From JAAEPI01 sp965212145 (lineage in GTDB: Bacteria; Bacteroidota; Bacteroidia; Cytophagales; Cyclobacteriaceae), in the NCBI GenBank assembly GCA_965212145.1, contig CBDBUY010000009.1:186001-250000 (forward strand): 64,000 bases of DNA, read 5' to 3'. A model generated the notes under the pieces. That model was not told where the DNA came from. It made no database searches and saw nothing but the letters and a program-made list of their open reading frames with translations. Each line of letters begins with the position of its first letter. Position 1 is the stretch's first letter. Position numbers and translations under genes: made by a program. Shown here in pieces: positions 35,116-44,981 of this stretch.

Positions 35116-35273
35116 GTTGACTTGGTGGATCAGATGGCCAAATGAATTACAACAGTTTAGATAGTGGTGGCTATTCTAATTTTCATTGGCATTAAAGTAT
35201 TTGAATCCGCAACGATCGTTAAGTAGTTTTTGGTTGACTTTTTGTCTACTTTGGATGAACCAACCAGCTAATT

Positions 35274-35696
35274 ATGAATTTTCAAGCGATCGTTGCGGCC
35301 CTTCACCGCAAATATCATAGGGAAAAATGGGTTCTAACCCCAAGAGAAATATGGCGTCTTCACGACAGCATGGGGATCCAGAATAAGAAGTATCACATAC
35401 CTGAAGTTGAGAAAAAATTACATGAGCCAAACCTCGAACTCTGGTTCGGTCTTAAGAGTGGGATCATATTCGACGTAAATGAATTCATTCTTATCGGTGA
35501 CGCCATGGATATTTTGAATTTGGGTTATACAATGAAGGGATCAATCAAAGATATATTTCTTGAATTCGAAGGCTACACGCTGTATTACATGAACAAGGAT
35601 CTGAAAAAGAAAATGACCCTTTCGGGTGGGGAGATAGCTTTTCTGAAGGAATTAATCTTTCATTGCGAACAAAGAGCGCGCTCTGAAGCGGCGTGA
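35274..35696 (+). CDS. Hypothetical protein
   Basis: 140 residues, mixed charge, no signal peptide or membrane segment. N-terminus MNFQAIVAALHRKYHREKWVLTPREIWRL; later SGIIFDVNEFILIGDAMDILNLG and LSGGEIAFLKEL. I recognise no family. It has the composition of a real cytosolic protein and a gap of about 180 bases before it. It could relate to the DUF3857 genes that follow by position only. Confidence 0.65.
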   Translation: MNFQAIVAALHRKYHREKWVLTPREIWRLHDSMGIQNKKYHIPEVEKKLHEPNLELWFGLKSGIIFDVNEFILIGDAMDILNLGYTMKGSIKDIFLEFEGYTLYYMNKDLKKKMTLSGGEIAFLKELIFHCEQRARSEAA

Positions 35697-35764
35697 CATG
35701 CGAATGGCGCTCCAATTCTTGTCGTTGGATTTTTGATTTTAATCAGAAAGAATAATTTAGCGGC

Positions 35765-37654
35765 ATGAAGCTCAATACGTTTCTTGTCCTTTTGGTTTTA
35801 TCGATATTCGCAACCGGACAAGACCTCAGTGTAAAAGCATTTAAGGATAAATTCAAAGAGGCGGGTTTGGTATTCGAAGAATTCCGAACGGTCTTTGAGT
35901 ACTCATTGGATGATGAAGGAAAATTCATTGTTACTCAGAAGGATAATTTGGACCTTTTGCAGATACGCTCAGGGAGCCGCGAAACCTGGCCAATTTTTTA
36001 CAATGACCAAATACAAATCACAGACTTTTCTGTGAAGAACAAAAAGAAGAGGAAACACTCCTTCACAAAGACTTGTGGCCATTTTTCGAGTGGATCGATA
36101 TTTCACTCAGATGCCCGCCTTTGTACCTATACTTTCAGTGCGGGGATGGTTGGAGAGCCACTTTACATTGAGACAGGACTGAAATACCAGGATCCTAGAT
36201 ATCTTACGAGGATTCCTTTCATGGAATTTATTCCTGGCAAAAAGAGGATCATCGAAATCATCTGGCCTGAATGGGTGAAGGTAGAACTTGCTGAGTTTAA
36301 CTTTGATGGACATGATGTAAACAAAACTGTCACGGAATCAGAATATGGCACGAAGGTTATTTATGAATTGCAGTGGCTTGATCGGCTGCCCCGTGATGAG
36401 GACAAGCCACACATTGCTCATTACATCCCACATATAATTCCTCAGACAATTTCTTATCAGCGCCCTCAGGATCAAGAACCTCAGATAGTCTTGGAGGATG
36501 TTGGCGATCTGTACCAATGGTACCGAGAGCTTAGTAGCGGGACCAAAAATGAACCGGACAGCATAAGGACTTTGGTGAGTGACTTAACCACTGGCAAACA
36601 GCCAAAAGACCAAATCAAGTCTATCTATTACTGGGTTCAAGATAACATTAAGTACATCGCTTTCGAGGAGGGGATCATGGGATTCCAGCCGATGGATGCT
36701 CAGGAAGTGCTCTACAAGAGATATGGTGACTGTAAGGGCATGGCCAATTTGCTCAAAACCATGCTGAACCTGGCAGGTTTCGACGCTCGCCTGACATGGC
36801 TGGGTACCACGCACTTGCCTTACACGTATGATTTGCCTTCTCTGGGCGTGGACAATCACATGATATGCACGCTCATTGATCAGGAAGGTAATTTTCAGGT
36901 ACTTGATGCAACGGCTAAGTTTACCGAGATAGGCTATGCACCTTTCCATATTCAAGGAAAGGAAATCTTAATTGAAGATGGCGAGAACTATCGAATTGAG
37001 ACGATTCCGGTAGCAGATCAGGAAGTCAACTATGAACGGTTCCGGATGGATATTTCTCTGGATCAAGACAAGATAGTGGGAGATGGTATTATCGAATTTG
37101 AGGGAGATAGTAAGCAGCTGATGCTGATGATGCTGAATAACCTGGACAAGAAATACCACGATCGCGTCATACGAAATATTGTGGCGTACTCAGCGGATTC
37201 GGATGATTTTAACGTGGATATTCTCGCACAAAATCGGGATAGTACTCTACGACTAAAGGTGCACCATGAGTTGGATGAAAATGTCCGGTCATTCGGAGAA
37301 GACCTTTATGTGGACATTGAGTTTCGTAAGGAATTAGCCAATCTGAAAATTGATAAAACCAGAAAGGCTCCCTATGATTTGAACCGACGGAGATATTTAT
37401 CCGGAAAAATTTCCATGGAAATCCCGGAAGGGTTCGAGGTTAAAACATTACCAGCCGCCTTCTCTGAATCGAATGAACTTGTAGATTTTGCCATTAATTA
37501 TTCTCTGGAAGGCAACATCGTACAATACGAAAAATCTTTGATCATTGGACAGTCCATCATTCCCGTGAATCAATTCGATATGTGGAATGCCTCCATCAAG
37601 GCGCTGAAGGAATATTATAACCAACCAATAGTCTTAAGCAAAAAATCACAATGA
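35765..37654 (+). CDS. DUF3857 and transglutaminase-like protein, cysteine present
   Basis: 629 residues with signal peptide (MKLNTFLVLLVLSIFATGQ). The first part (about 30-250) has the DUF3857 strands with an internal cysteine pair near KTCGHFSS/ARLCTY; the transglutaminase core (about 270-400) contains YGDCKGMANLLKTML (catalytic Cys), VDNHMICTLI (His) and FQVLDATAKF (Asp), the full triad. The tail is beta-rich. These periplasmic proteins are common in Bacteroidota and of uncertain substrate. Its stop overlaps the next start by 4 bases (ATGA). Confidence 0.9.
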   Translation: MKLNTFLVLLVLSIFATGQDLSVKAFKDKFKEAGLVFEEFRTVFEYSLDDEGKFIVTQKDNLDLLQIRSGSRETWPIFYNDQIQITDFSVKNKKKRKHSFTKTCGHFSSGSIFHSDARLCTYTFSAGMVGEPLYIETGLKYQDPRYLTRIPFMEFIPGKKRIIEIIWPEWVKVELAEFNFDGHDVNKTVTESEYGTKVIYELQWLDRLPRDEDKPHIAHYIPHIIPQTISYQRPQDQEPQIVLEDVGDLYQWYRELSSGTKNEPDSIRTLVSDLTTGKQPKDQIKSIYYWVQDNIKYIAFEEGIMGFQPMDAQEVLYKRYGDCKGMANLLKTMLNLAGFDARLTWLGTTHLPYTYDLPSLGVDNHMICTLIDQEGNFQVLDATAKFTEIGYAPFHIQGKEILIEDGENYRIETIPVADQEVNYERFRMDISLDQDKIVGDGIIEFEGDSKQLMLMMLNNLDKKYHDRVIRNIVAYSADSDDFNVDILAQNRDSTLRLKVHHELDENVRSFGEDLYVDIEFRKELANLKIDKTRKAPYDLNRRRYLSGKISMEIPEGFEVKTLPAAFSESNELVDFAINYSLEGNIVQYEKSLIIGQSIIPVNQFDMWNASIKALKEYYNQPIVLSKKSQ

Positions 37655-39789
37655 AGTATTTTTCTATCCTGCCAATGCTAATTATGCTTGTGGCAGACCT
37701 CCATGGACAGACTCGGGAAGAAGAAATCCGTGCACAGATTTGGGATACCAGTAACGAAATGTTCAATGTGGTGGACGTTCCAGAAAAATGGAAAGACGAA
37801 CCTGCGGTTATCATTGCACAATCCAATGAACTCGCTTACAAGAAATTTCCGCTAAGCAGAAACCTTTGGGAGCAGAATTACATTCACCGTAGAATCAAAA
37901 TCCAGAGCCAGCAGGCATTGGAAGATTATGCCCAATTCAGTTACCCGGATGCTGTGAACAAATATGGTTTCAAGGGGAGCATGTACGTGGGTTTCAAGAT
38001 TGTGAAACCGGATGGTCAGGAGATAATCATATCCAATGATGAGGCAGTGGCCGATGAGATGGAGACAGGCAAATCCGATGTTTATAAGCAAATGAAGCTT
38101 GCCATCCCAAATCTAGAGATTGGCGATATCCTGGATTATTACATGGCGGAGGAGTTGACATTCTTCACTGATAAGTACCATTCATTTAGTCCTTCGATTT
38201 TTCTATTGAGGCAGAAATATCCGATCATAAAAGGGAAGATCAGCTTCTCTGTTTTAAGGCGTTGTTTCATCAATTTGAATACCTACAATGGCGCTCCGTC
38301 TTTTAACAGAAGTGCAGTGGACGAAGAGGAGGACACTTATGAGATGTTCTATGAAAATCAGGAAAAAATTGATGATTTGCCTTGGTTCTATCCGTATCGA
38401 AATGTCCCAACTGTCAAATTCAAAGTGACTTATGCTTCGCCTAGTGCAGCCTATCAAGTGCCGAATTTCAATGGAAGCAAACCTGGGGTGTTGAAGTCCA
38501 CCGTTCAATCAGGAGAGGTGCGAGAGTTGCTCTCCCGATACATGAACATGCTGACTGATTACACTGGCTTGAAGAAGCACATGAAAAAATACAAGAACGA
38601 AAGAGACGTCACTAAACTGGTGACCGAAGCATTTCTTTATGAACGAAATAAACTGGCACTGACTAATGCGGAATACCGTACGGTGTACGGCGGTAGATTA
38701 GGTGAGATGGCTTCACTGAGGGCTATTAACAATCTTTCGGAATATTTTGTCAAAGCAAAGATTCCACACAAAGTAATTGCTGGAGTGCCCAAGAGTATCG
38801 GTACTCTGGAGAATCTGATCTTAGAAGAAGAACTAGCACTTGCTATGAGAGTGGAAACGCCGAATCCAGTCTATATCGCCTCCTTCGGAGCTCATGATTA
38901 TCCCGGGATGACCAATCCGGTGTTGGAGGGATCAGAGGTCTACATTTCTAATATCAACTTAGGAGGTTCATCTTGGTCATTTGTAACCACTACTTTCCCC
39001 GAAAGCTCCAAAAAGGAGAATGGCGAAAGGCTAACAATTGACATTGAACTTGACCTTGATGAAAAGAAGACTTTGATGGATGTTACCAAAACTTTTCTTG
39101 GACACTTCAAATCTTCGGCACAATATAATCTGATGGACTTTTATGACATTCAGGATGAAGAGGAGGCAAAGTTTGAAATGGAAAGTTCTACATACTTGAG
39201 CGCTGGCAAGCTCAAAAAGAGATATTTAGAAAAGGAAAAAGAGTACTGGGAAGGCAGGGATAAGAAAAGAATCGAGGCATTGAAGGAAATGACAGAAAAC
39301 AACTGGAATTTCGATATCGATACGTTACGCGACCTGCATATCATCCAGACAGGTAGGTCCTTAGAGAAACCAGAATTCCAAATTGGGTTCAATGCTGAAA
39401 CCAGTGATTTGATTTCCAAATTGGGTCAGGACTATTTGTTCGATGTGGGTAAACTTATTGAGCAGCAAATCGAGATTTTAAAAGAGCACAAAACGGATCG
39501 CGAATATCCTGTTGAAATGGGATTTGCCCGAAGTTTTGAGTCCACATTTCACATTAAAATACCGGAAGGATTTGAAGTATTAGGTGTCGAAGAATTGAAT
39601 CGGAAAGTTCAGAATGAGACTGGAGGATTTGTGGCCGAAAGTTCAATCCAGAATGACGTTCTGACTGTGGTCACGAAAAAAGAGTACAACACGTCTGATT
39701 ATCCTCCAGAGAAATGGCCTGAGATCATTGTGTTTCTTGAGGAAGCTGAGGATTTCCAGTCAGAAAAGTTGTTGCTTAAGAAGCTTTGA
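37651..39789 (+). CDS. DUF3857 and transglutaminase-like protein, catalytic cysteine missing
   Basis: 712 residues with signal peptide (MKYFSILPMLIMLVADLHGQ). Same order as the previous gene, with a DUF3857-like first half (FKIVKPDGQEIIISNDE, EELTFFTDKYHSFSPSIFLLRQ) and a transglutaminase-like core. Where the active gene has YGDCKG, this one reads YGGRLGEMAS, so the cysteine is absent; histidine is also not clearly retained. So it is probably a non-catalytic partner or binding protein for the preceding enzyme. ATGA overlap shows coupled translation. Confidence 0.87.
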   Translation: MKYFSILPMLIMLVADLHGQTREEEIRAQIWDTSNEMFNVVDVPEKWKDEPAVIIAQSNELAYKKFPLSRNLWEQNYIHRRIKIQSQQALEDYAQFSYPDAVNKYGFKGSMYVGFKIVKPDGQEIIISNDEAVADEMETGKSDVYKQMKLAIPNLEIGDILDYYMAEELTFFTDKYHSFSPSIFLLRQKYPIIKGKISFSVLRRCFINLNTYNGAPSFNRSAVDEEEDTYEMFYENQEKIDDLPWFYPYRNVPTVKFKVTYASPSAAYQVPNFNGSKPGVLKSTVQSGEVRELLSRYMNMLTDYTGLKKHMKKYKNERDVTKLVTEAFLYERNKLALTNAEYRTVYGGRLGEMASLRAINNLSEYFVKAKIPHKVIAGVPKSIGTLENLILEEELALAMRVETPNPVYIASFGAHDYPGMTNPVLEGSEVYISNINLGGSSWSFVTTTFPESSKKENGERLTIDIELDLDEKKTLMDVTKTFLGHFKSSAQYNLMDFYDIQDEEEAKFEMESSTYLSAGKLKKRYLEKEKEYWEGRDKKRIEALKEMTENNWNFDIDTLRDLHIIQTGRSLEKPEFQIGFNAETSDLISKLGQDYLFDVGKLIEQQIEILKEHKTDREYPVEMGFARSFESTFHIKIPEGFEVLGVEELNRKVQNETGGFVAESSIQNDVLTVVTKKEYNTSDYPPEKWPEIIVFLEEAEDFQSEKLLLKKL

Positions 39790-39881
39790 TTTCGATCTGT
39801 TTCTACGAAAAAAAGGACAAAAACCCTTTTCCGATCACCCTCAAATCTGACGAGCGGTTGATTGAAATCCTTTCTGGTGAG

Positions 39882-39889
39882 TAGTTTTG
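39882..39889 (+). promoter_or_regulatory. Promoter -7 box of the DUF5916-like gene
   Basis: TAGTTTTG, exact TAnnTTTG, with TTG (39858-39860) 21 bases upstream. It covers the upstream TTG codon at 39887, showing that ATG 39908 is the better start. Confidence 0.6.
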
Positions 39890-39907
39890 CGGCTGCCAGC
39901 ATTACCT

Positions 39908-42118
39908 ATGAAAAACCTACTTGTTATCGGTTTGATCCTATTCGGATTACCGAGCGCTTATTGTCAATCAATTACCATTAAACCGACCTCCGGACCTATT
40001 ACCGTTGATGGAATTTGGGAGGAGGAAGCCTGGCACCAAGCAGATTCTATAACCGGTTTCACTCAGAATTTCCCTACAGATTCCTTACATGCTCAGGCGC
40101 AGACGATCGTGAGAATTCTACATGACGATGAGTACATCTATGTCATGGGTAAGATGCTAAATAAGCCAGGGGATAGAGCCTACATAACCCCATCCCTTAG
40201 GAGGGATTTTCGAGGAGCAGCAAACGACAGTTTTTCAGTAATATTCGATGCATTTAGCGATCGGACGAACGGATTGCTTTTTGGGATCAATCCTTTCGGG
40301 GTGAGACGGGAGGCGCTTATCAGCAATGGAGGATCCGGTAGAGGAAGTTTTAGCCTTGACTGGGACAACAAATGGATCGGTCAGGCTAGACAATACGACG
40401 GTTATTGGATTGCGGAAATGGCCATTCCATTTAAGACCTTGAGATATCCTGAAGGTTCAGATCAATGGTTGGTAAATTTCTACCGAGTGGATAGCGAGTA
40501 TGCTGAGCGGAGTTCATGGTCGCCCATAAAAACGACTTTTCCGATTTTTAATTTGGCGAATATTCGTGAAATGAACTGGGAGGAATCCACTCCGAAACCA
40601 GGCTCAAATATTTCAGTAATCCCGTACATCGCAGCTAATTCGGCCAGAGACTTTGAGAATGGAACGACTGAAAAGCTGAACGCCGTGGCAGGTTTCGATG
40701 TGAAATATGCGGTGACCGCTGGCCTCAACCTGGATATCACGGTGAATCCAGACTTCTCGCAAGTAGAGGTGGATCAGCAGGTAACTAATTTGGACAGATT
40801 TGAGATTTTCTTCCCAGAGAGGAGACAGTTTTTTCTTGAAAATGCCGACATGTTTTCAGGCTTTGGGAATGGCCGGACACGTCCATTTTTTTCCAGGAGG
40901 ATCGGAATTTCCAGAGATACCTTGACGGGTCAGAACATTCAAAATCCGATTCCATTTGGTGCCAGACTTAGTGGAAAAGTCAACAACGATCTCCGTGTGG
41001 GGCTGCTCTCCATGCAAGCGGGGCGTGATGAAGCAAATGGCTTGCCTTCCTACAATTACAGCATGTTTAGTCTGCAGCAAAAGCTTTTCAATCGATCGAA
41101 CGTGAGTGCATTTGTAGTCAATAAACAAACTTTCGAAAGTGAGGATGAATTTGCCAGCGAGGAGTTCAGTACTTTCAATAGGGCGGTCGGCGTTGAATAC
41201 AATTTGGCCAGCGCGAATAATGTCTGGAACGGGAATTTCTTTCATCACCGCTCTTACGATGCGGTACAATCTGCAGCACCATTTTCTTCCGGGCTTACGC
41301 TGAATTTCAATAACCAAAAATGGAATGTGGATGTGTTTTCGCAGATCGTGGGAGCCGGTTATAATCCGGAAGTTGGTTTTGTTCGGAGAACTGATATTCA
41401 ACAGCTGGCGGGGAGTTTTGAATACAATGTATTCCCGAGCGGAGGCAATGTCCAGCGACATGGATTCGCATTTGATTATGACATGCTCGGGAATGACACG
41501 TATGGGTTTTTAGACTGGGACATGAATTTACAGTACTCGGCCAGTCTTAGAAATACTTCGCAGATTTGGTCTCGCATCAGAAGGCAATACACGTATCTCT
41601 TTGATCCATTCGATCCCAGTGGTACCGATGGATTGGAATTGCCTGCAAATTCAGATTATTACAATTATCAAGTGCTTGCCAGATATTCTTCTGATGAGCG
41701 AAAGAAATTTTCCTACAGATTGAGCACGCGCTCAGGGCAATATTTCAACGGAACACGCCTGAACCTGGAAGGAACCATAAGCTATCGGTATCAGCCACTT
41801 GGTTTTACATCCATAGACTTTGCCTACAACCGAATAAATCTTCCTAAACCATACTCCTCAGGAACTTTGTATTTGATCGGTCCGAGGTTCGACTTCACCT
41901 TCTCTAAATCGATTTTCTGGACGACATTCGTTCAATACAATAGCCAGATTGAGAACCTCAATATCAATTCAAGATTCCAGTGGAGGTTTGCACCTGTCTC
42001 GGATATCTTCATTGTGTACACTGATAATTATTTTGCTTACCATGAAAATGGTTTCAATGTTGGAAAACCCAGAACACGGGCATTGACTTTTAAAATCACT
42101 TACTGGCTGAATCTCTAA
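39908..42118 (+). CDS. DUF5916-type outer-membrane protein with CBM9-like N-terminus
   Basis: 736 residues from ATG 39908; signal peptide MKNLLVIGLILFGLPSAYC. The N-terminal domain (about 25-215) begins TIKPTSGPITVDGIWEEEAW, the start seen in carbohydrate-binding-family-9-like modules, with DDEYIYVMGKM following. The rest is a long beta-barrel (GRTRPFFSRRIGISRD, with many aromatic turns) ending TRALTFKITYWLNL. The combined layout is the DUF5916 family, which is common in Bacteroidota and linked to carbohydrate or peptide uptake, but not assigned. It ends one base from the aminotransferase gene. Confidence 0.86.
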   Translation: MKNLLVIGLILFGLPSAYCQSITIKPTSGPITVDGIWEEEAWHQADSITGFTQNFPTDSLHAQAQTIVRILHDDEYIYVMGKMLNKPGDRAYITPSLRRDFRGAANDSFSVIFDAFSDRTNGLLFGINPFGVRREALISNGGSGRGSFSLDWDNKWIGQARQYDGYWIAEMAIPFKTLRYPEGSDQWLVNFYRVDSEYAERSSWSPIKTTFPIFNLANIREMNWEESTPKPGSNISVIPYIAANSARDFENGTTEKLNAVAGFDVKYAVTAGLNLDITVNPDFSQVEVDQQVTNLDRFEIFFPERRQFFLENADMFSGFGNGRTRPFFSRRIGISRDTLTGQNIQNPIPFGARLSGKVNNDLRVGLLSMQAGRDEANGLPSYNYSMFSLQQKLFNRSNVSAFVVNKQTFESEDEFASEEFSTFNRAVGVEYNLASANNVWNGNFFHHRSYDAVQSAAPFSSGLTLNFNNQKWNVDVFSQIVGAGYNPEVGFVRRTDIQQLAGSFEYNVFPSGGNVQRHGFAFDYDMLGNDTYGFLDWDMNLQYSASLRNTSQIWSRIRRQYTYLFDPFDPSGTDGLELPANSDYYNYQVLARYSSDERKKFSYRLSTRSGQYFNGTRLNLEGTISYRYQPLGFTSIDFAYNRINLPKPYSSGTLYLIGPRFDFTFSKSIFWTTFVQYNSQIENLNINSRFQWRFAPVSDIFIVYTDNYFAYHENGFNVGKPRTRALTFKITYWLNL

Positions 42119-42119
42119 T

Positions 42120-43388
42120 TCAGCTGTTTCCACTGACCTCCTTTATCGCTTCGATAAATGCGTCAAGTTCATCAGTGGTGGTATAAACATTTGGTGTGAT
42201 CCTGACTCCTTTCACACCAATTCTATTGATAGCAACTGTCCATATTTTATGATCTTCAAGTAATTTCCTTGAAAGCTCTTTGGGCTCAACATCCTCTATG
42301 CCAACATTGCCAATGGCACCATGTCTCTCCATTTCTTTAGGAGTATTCACGATCACTTTTGGTAGGTCACGAACTCTAGAGGTCCAGTAATCTTGCAGGA
42401 ATTTCAATCTTGCCTCCTTTCTTTTTATGCCAATCATTTTGTGAAAATCTATGGCATCAAGAATGGCCAGATCTGTGTGAACAGGGTGAGTACCTGTGTG
42501 GTTTAATCGACTGATGTCGTCCGGATCACGCTCATCTTCAGCAAAAAGTGGATATAAATTAGACGCACTTCCCTTTTTGACATAGAGAAAGCCAGCTCCA
42601 AGTGGGACACTTAGCCATTTGTGCAGACTAGTCCCATAATAATCGCACCCAAGGTCTGACATGTTAAAATCCAAATGAGCAAATGCGTGCGCTCCGTCAA
42701 CCATGACTTCCACTCCTTGTTCGTGGGCCATGTCACATATTTTCCTAATCGGTAAAACCTGCCCCGTGATGTTTACCAAATGACAAACCATTAGCAGCTT
42801 GGTGCGGTCGTTGATTTGCGATTTGTATAATTCAATGATTTCGTCATCGGATGCAGGATGATTTGGCAGGGAAACTCGCTTATTTATTATTCCGAATCGA
42901 TCTGCCATTAAGTCAAATTGATTGAGCATAGCTCCGTAATCCTGCTCTGCCATGACTGCTTCATCACCGGGTTTCCAATCTTGTCCGGCAATCACTAGAT
43001 CCAGTGATTCTGTGGTATTTCTCGTGATAATCAGCTCTTCAGGGAGACATCCGGCAAGATCTGCGAGAGCGGCCGCACTTTTCTTTTTATTCTCCCATTG
43101 CACCGTTCGCATGTACCAAGAACCCTGAAGATTGACATTCCGAATGTGATTGAGGTAGTTTTCGAGGGTTTCCTGTGGCAAGAAGCAGTAGTATCCGTTC
43201 TCAAGATTTATGTAATCTTCTTTGAGCCTATAAGACCCTCGAATTTTTCTCCAAAAGTCCTCATTAGCGGCCAAATCGACATCCGAAACGCTTGAGTTTT
43301 CTTCAATTAATTTTTCAATAGCTCCCAATGAAAGTGGGAAACCAAGACCCACCGCTGATATGTTTTTCAGGAATTCCCTTTTGTTCAT
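42120..43388 (-). CDS. Aminotransferase class V (selenocysteine lyase / isopenicillin N epimerase-like)
   Basis: 422 residues, fold type I PLP enzyme. PLP lysine in YGTSLHKWLSVPLGAGFLY, cofactor aspartate in VMVDGAHAFAHLD, nucleotide-type loop ITRNTTESLDLVI. The N-terminus MNKREFLKNISAVGLGF resembles a Tat or Sec signal (only one Arg in the twin position, so Tat is not clear) and the protein may be exported. The family covers cysteine desulfurases and epimerases; which one acts here is unknown. The gene is convergent with the DUF5916-like gene. Confidence 0.88.
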   Translation of the reverse strand: MNKREFLKNISAVGLGFPLSLGAIEKLIEENSSVSDVDLAANEDFWRKIRGSYRLKEDYINLENGYYCFLPQETLENYLNHIRNVNLQGSWYMRTVQWENKKKSAAALADLAGCLPEELIITRNTTESLDLVIAGQDWKPGDEAVMAEQDYGAMLNQFDLMADRFGIINKRVSLPNHPASDDEIIELYKSQINDRTKLLMVCHLVNITGQVLPIRKICDMAHEQGVEVMVDGAHAFAHLDFNMSDLGCDYYGTSLHKWLSVPLGAGFLYVKKGSASNLYPLFAEDERDPDDISRLNHTGTHPVHTDLAILDAIDFHKMIGIKRKEARLKFLQDYWTSRVRDLPKVIVNTPKEMERHGAIGNVGIEDVEPKELSRKLLEDHKIWTVAINRIGVKGVRITPNVYTTTDELDAFIEAIKEVSGNS

Positions 43389-43448
43389 GGTAAAAAGTTA
43401 ATGAAATTAGAAAGTAAAGCAGTAGGTGGCGAATGGGAATGTAAATTG

Positions 43449-43456
43449 TAGCTTTG
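43449..43456 (+). promoter_or_regulatory. -7 box before the conserved unknown protein
   Basis: TAGCTTTG, exact TAnnTTTG, 26 bases before ATG 43483. No clear -33 TTG at the expected distance. Confidence 0.38.
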
Positions 43457-43482
43457 TTGTTTAAGGAAAAATAGTGGGAGCA

Positions 43483-44919
43483 ATGCAGGCAATCAAGAAA
43501 CTAAACACGACTGAAAAGGCGCTACAGCTGAATCTTGATCAGAGTATCTACGGCACCATCGCCGAGATTGGTGGCGGGCAAGAAGTTGCCGGTCATTTCT
43601 TTGAGGCAGGAGCTGCATCTGGCTCTATCGCCAAGACCATGTCAGCCTATGACATGAATTTCAGTGATGCGATTTATGGAAAATGCGATCGCTATGTGTG
43701 CGAAGAGAAACTCATGCTGATGTTGGATCGGGAGTATGGCTTGCTTTCTGAGCGACTTGTTCATCGCGCCAAGCATACCCAGTTTTTTGCTTTTGCGAAC
43801 ACAGTAGAGACGATCAATTACAAAAGGACTAATGAAGGGCACGGTTGGATCGGGGTGAGATTTCAGAAACACGCAGGAGCAAAACCAAATGACTGTGTTA
43901 TCCATGTCCAGTTGAAAGATGGCCAAACCAGGTGGCAGCAAGATGCACTGGGAAAAGTGGGTGTAAATCTTCTTCATGCGTGTTATGCCTTCAACGAGCC
44001 GGAAGACATCCTGATGGCGCTAAGAGATAATATTCATCCGGCCAGGGTGGAAGTGGATATGTTCAAAATCGAAGGGCCGGATTTTCATCACGTGGATAAT
44101 CGTCTGATGACGTTGAAGTTGGTGAAAAACCAACTCACCCATGCAGCAATGTTCGGACCGAATGGGGATGTTCTATTGCCATCAGAGAGTTTGTATAAGA
44201 AGAATGTTTTAGCACTCAGGGGTAGATTCAGACCGGTGACGTTGGTGAATGTGGATATGATGATCTCTGGACTGAGAGCTTTCAAGAAAGAAGAGGCCGT
44301 CGCAAACGCTGAAGTTTTTCCCATAGTTGAATTGACGCTGAATGACCTAACCATGGGAGGGCAAGATGTCGATGAACGTGACTTCTTGGATAGAGTTGAT
44401 TTATTGTGCTCATTGGGTCAAACGGTTTTGATATCTAGTTTTCAGGAGCACTACCGTCTTGCGAGCTATTTGTCCAAATTCACGAAATCCAAACTACTAG
44501 GCATCATTTTGGGTGTTAATAATCTGGCCAGAATCTTTGATGAAAAGTATTATCAGAATCTTGACGGTGGGATTTTGGAATCGTTTAGCAGGCTTTTTGG
44601 CAGCAACGTGAAACTGTACATTTATCCGGCCTTGGATGCTAAGAATGACAATATTATCACAGGAGGCAACTTCGAGCCACCACCGCATTTAGAAAATCTG
44701 TTCAAGCACTTTGTGCAGAACGAACAAATCATGAATCTGAAAGAGGCTAAGACCGAGCATCTCAACATTATTTCCGATCATGTATTGGATATGATAAAAG
44801 AAGATCGTGACGGTTGGGAAGAGTCTGTCCCGAATCGTGTGGCAGATGCCATCAAAAAGAATCATTTATTTGGCTATCCGTACGAATCACAGAATCACGG
44901 AAAGACTTTGGTGAGCTAA
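43483..44919 (+). CDS. Conserved protein of unknown function
   Basis: 478 residues from ATG 43483 (a GTG at 43474 is in frame and also possible). Starts MQAIKKLNTTEKALQLNL. Visible conserved-looking blocks: GTIAEIGGGQEVAGHFFEAGAASG, AYDMNFSDAIYGK, GHGWIGVRFQ, ALGKVGVNLLHACY, LRGRFRPVTLVNVDMM and VEKTLNDLTMGG-type helices later. No signal peptide or membrane segment, no nucleotidyltransferase HxGH motif. I do not recognise its function. It has a good promoter-like box and a separate position, so it is a real, probably cytosolic gene. Confidence 0.78.
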   Translation: MQAIKKLNTTEKALQLNLDQSIYGTIAEIGGGQEVAGHFFEAGAASGSIAKTMSAYDMNFSDAIYGKCDRYVCEEKLMLMLDREYGLLSERLVHRAKHTQFFAFANTVETINYKRTNEGHGWIGVRFQKHAGAKPNDCVIHVQLKDGQTRWQQDALGKVGVNLLHACYAFNEPEDILMALRDNIHPARVEVDMFKIEGPDFHHVDNRLMTLKLVKNQLTHAAMFGPNGDVLLPSESLYKKNVLALRGRFRPVTLVNVDMMISGLRAFKKEEAVANAEVFPIVELTLNDLTMGGQDVDERDFLDRVDLLCSLGQTVLISSFQEHYRLASYLSKFTKSKLLGIILGVNNLARIFDEKYYQNLDGGILESFSRLFGSNVKLYIYPALDAKNDNIITGGNFEPPPHLENLFKHFVQNEQIMNLKEAKTEHLNIISDHVLDMIKEDRDGWEESVPNRVADAIKKNHLFGYPYESQNHGKTLVS

Positions 44920-44981
44920 TCCATAAATTTCTGCCGCATTTTCTGTCAAGGATATATCTTTAGCGCCCAAAACCAAACAAC

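Noticed and set aside
39789..39830. AAAAGG...CCTTTT as a terminator after the second DUF3857 gene
   Set aside because: Only a 6-bp weak stem without a following T run.
40856..41461. 201-codon open frame on the minus strand inside the DUF5916-like gene
   Set aside because: Opposite strand of a well-supported gene, no start context and no recognisable protein.
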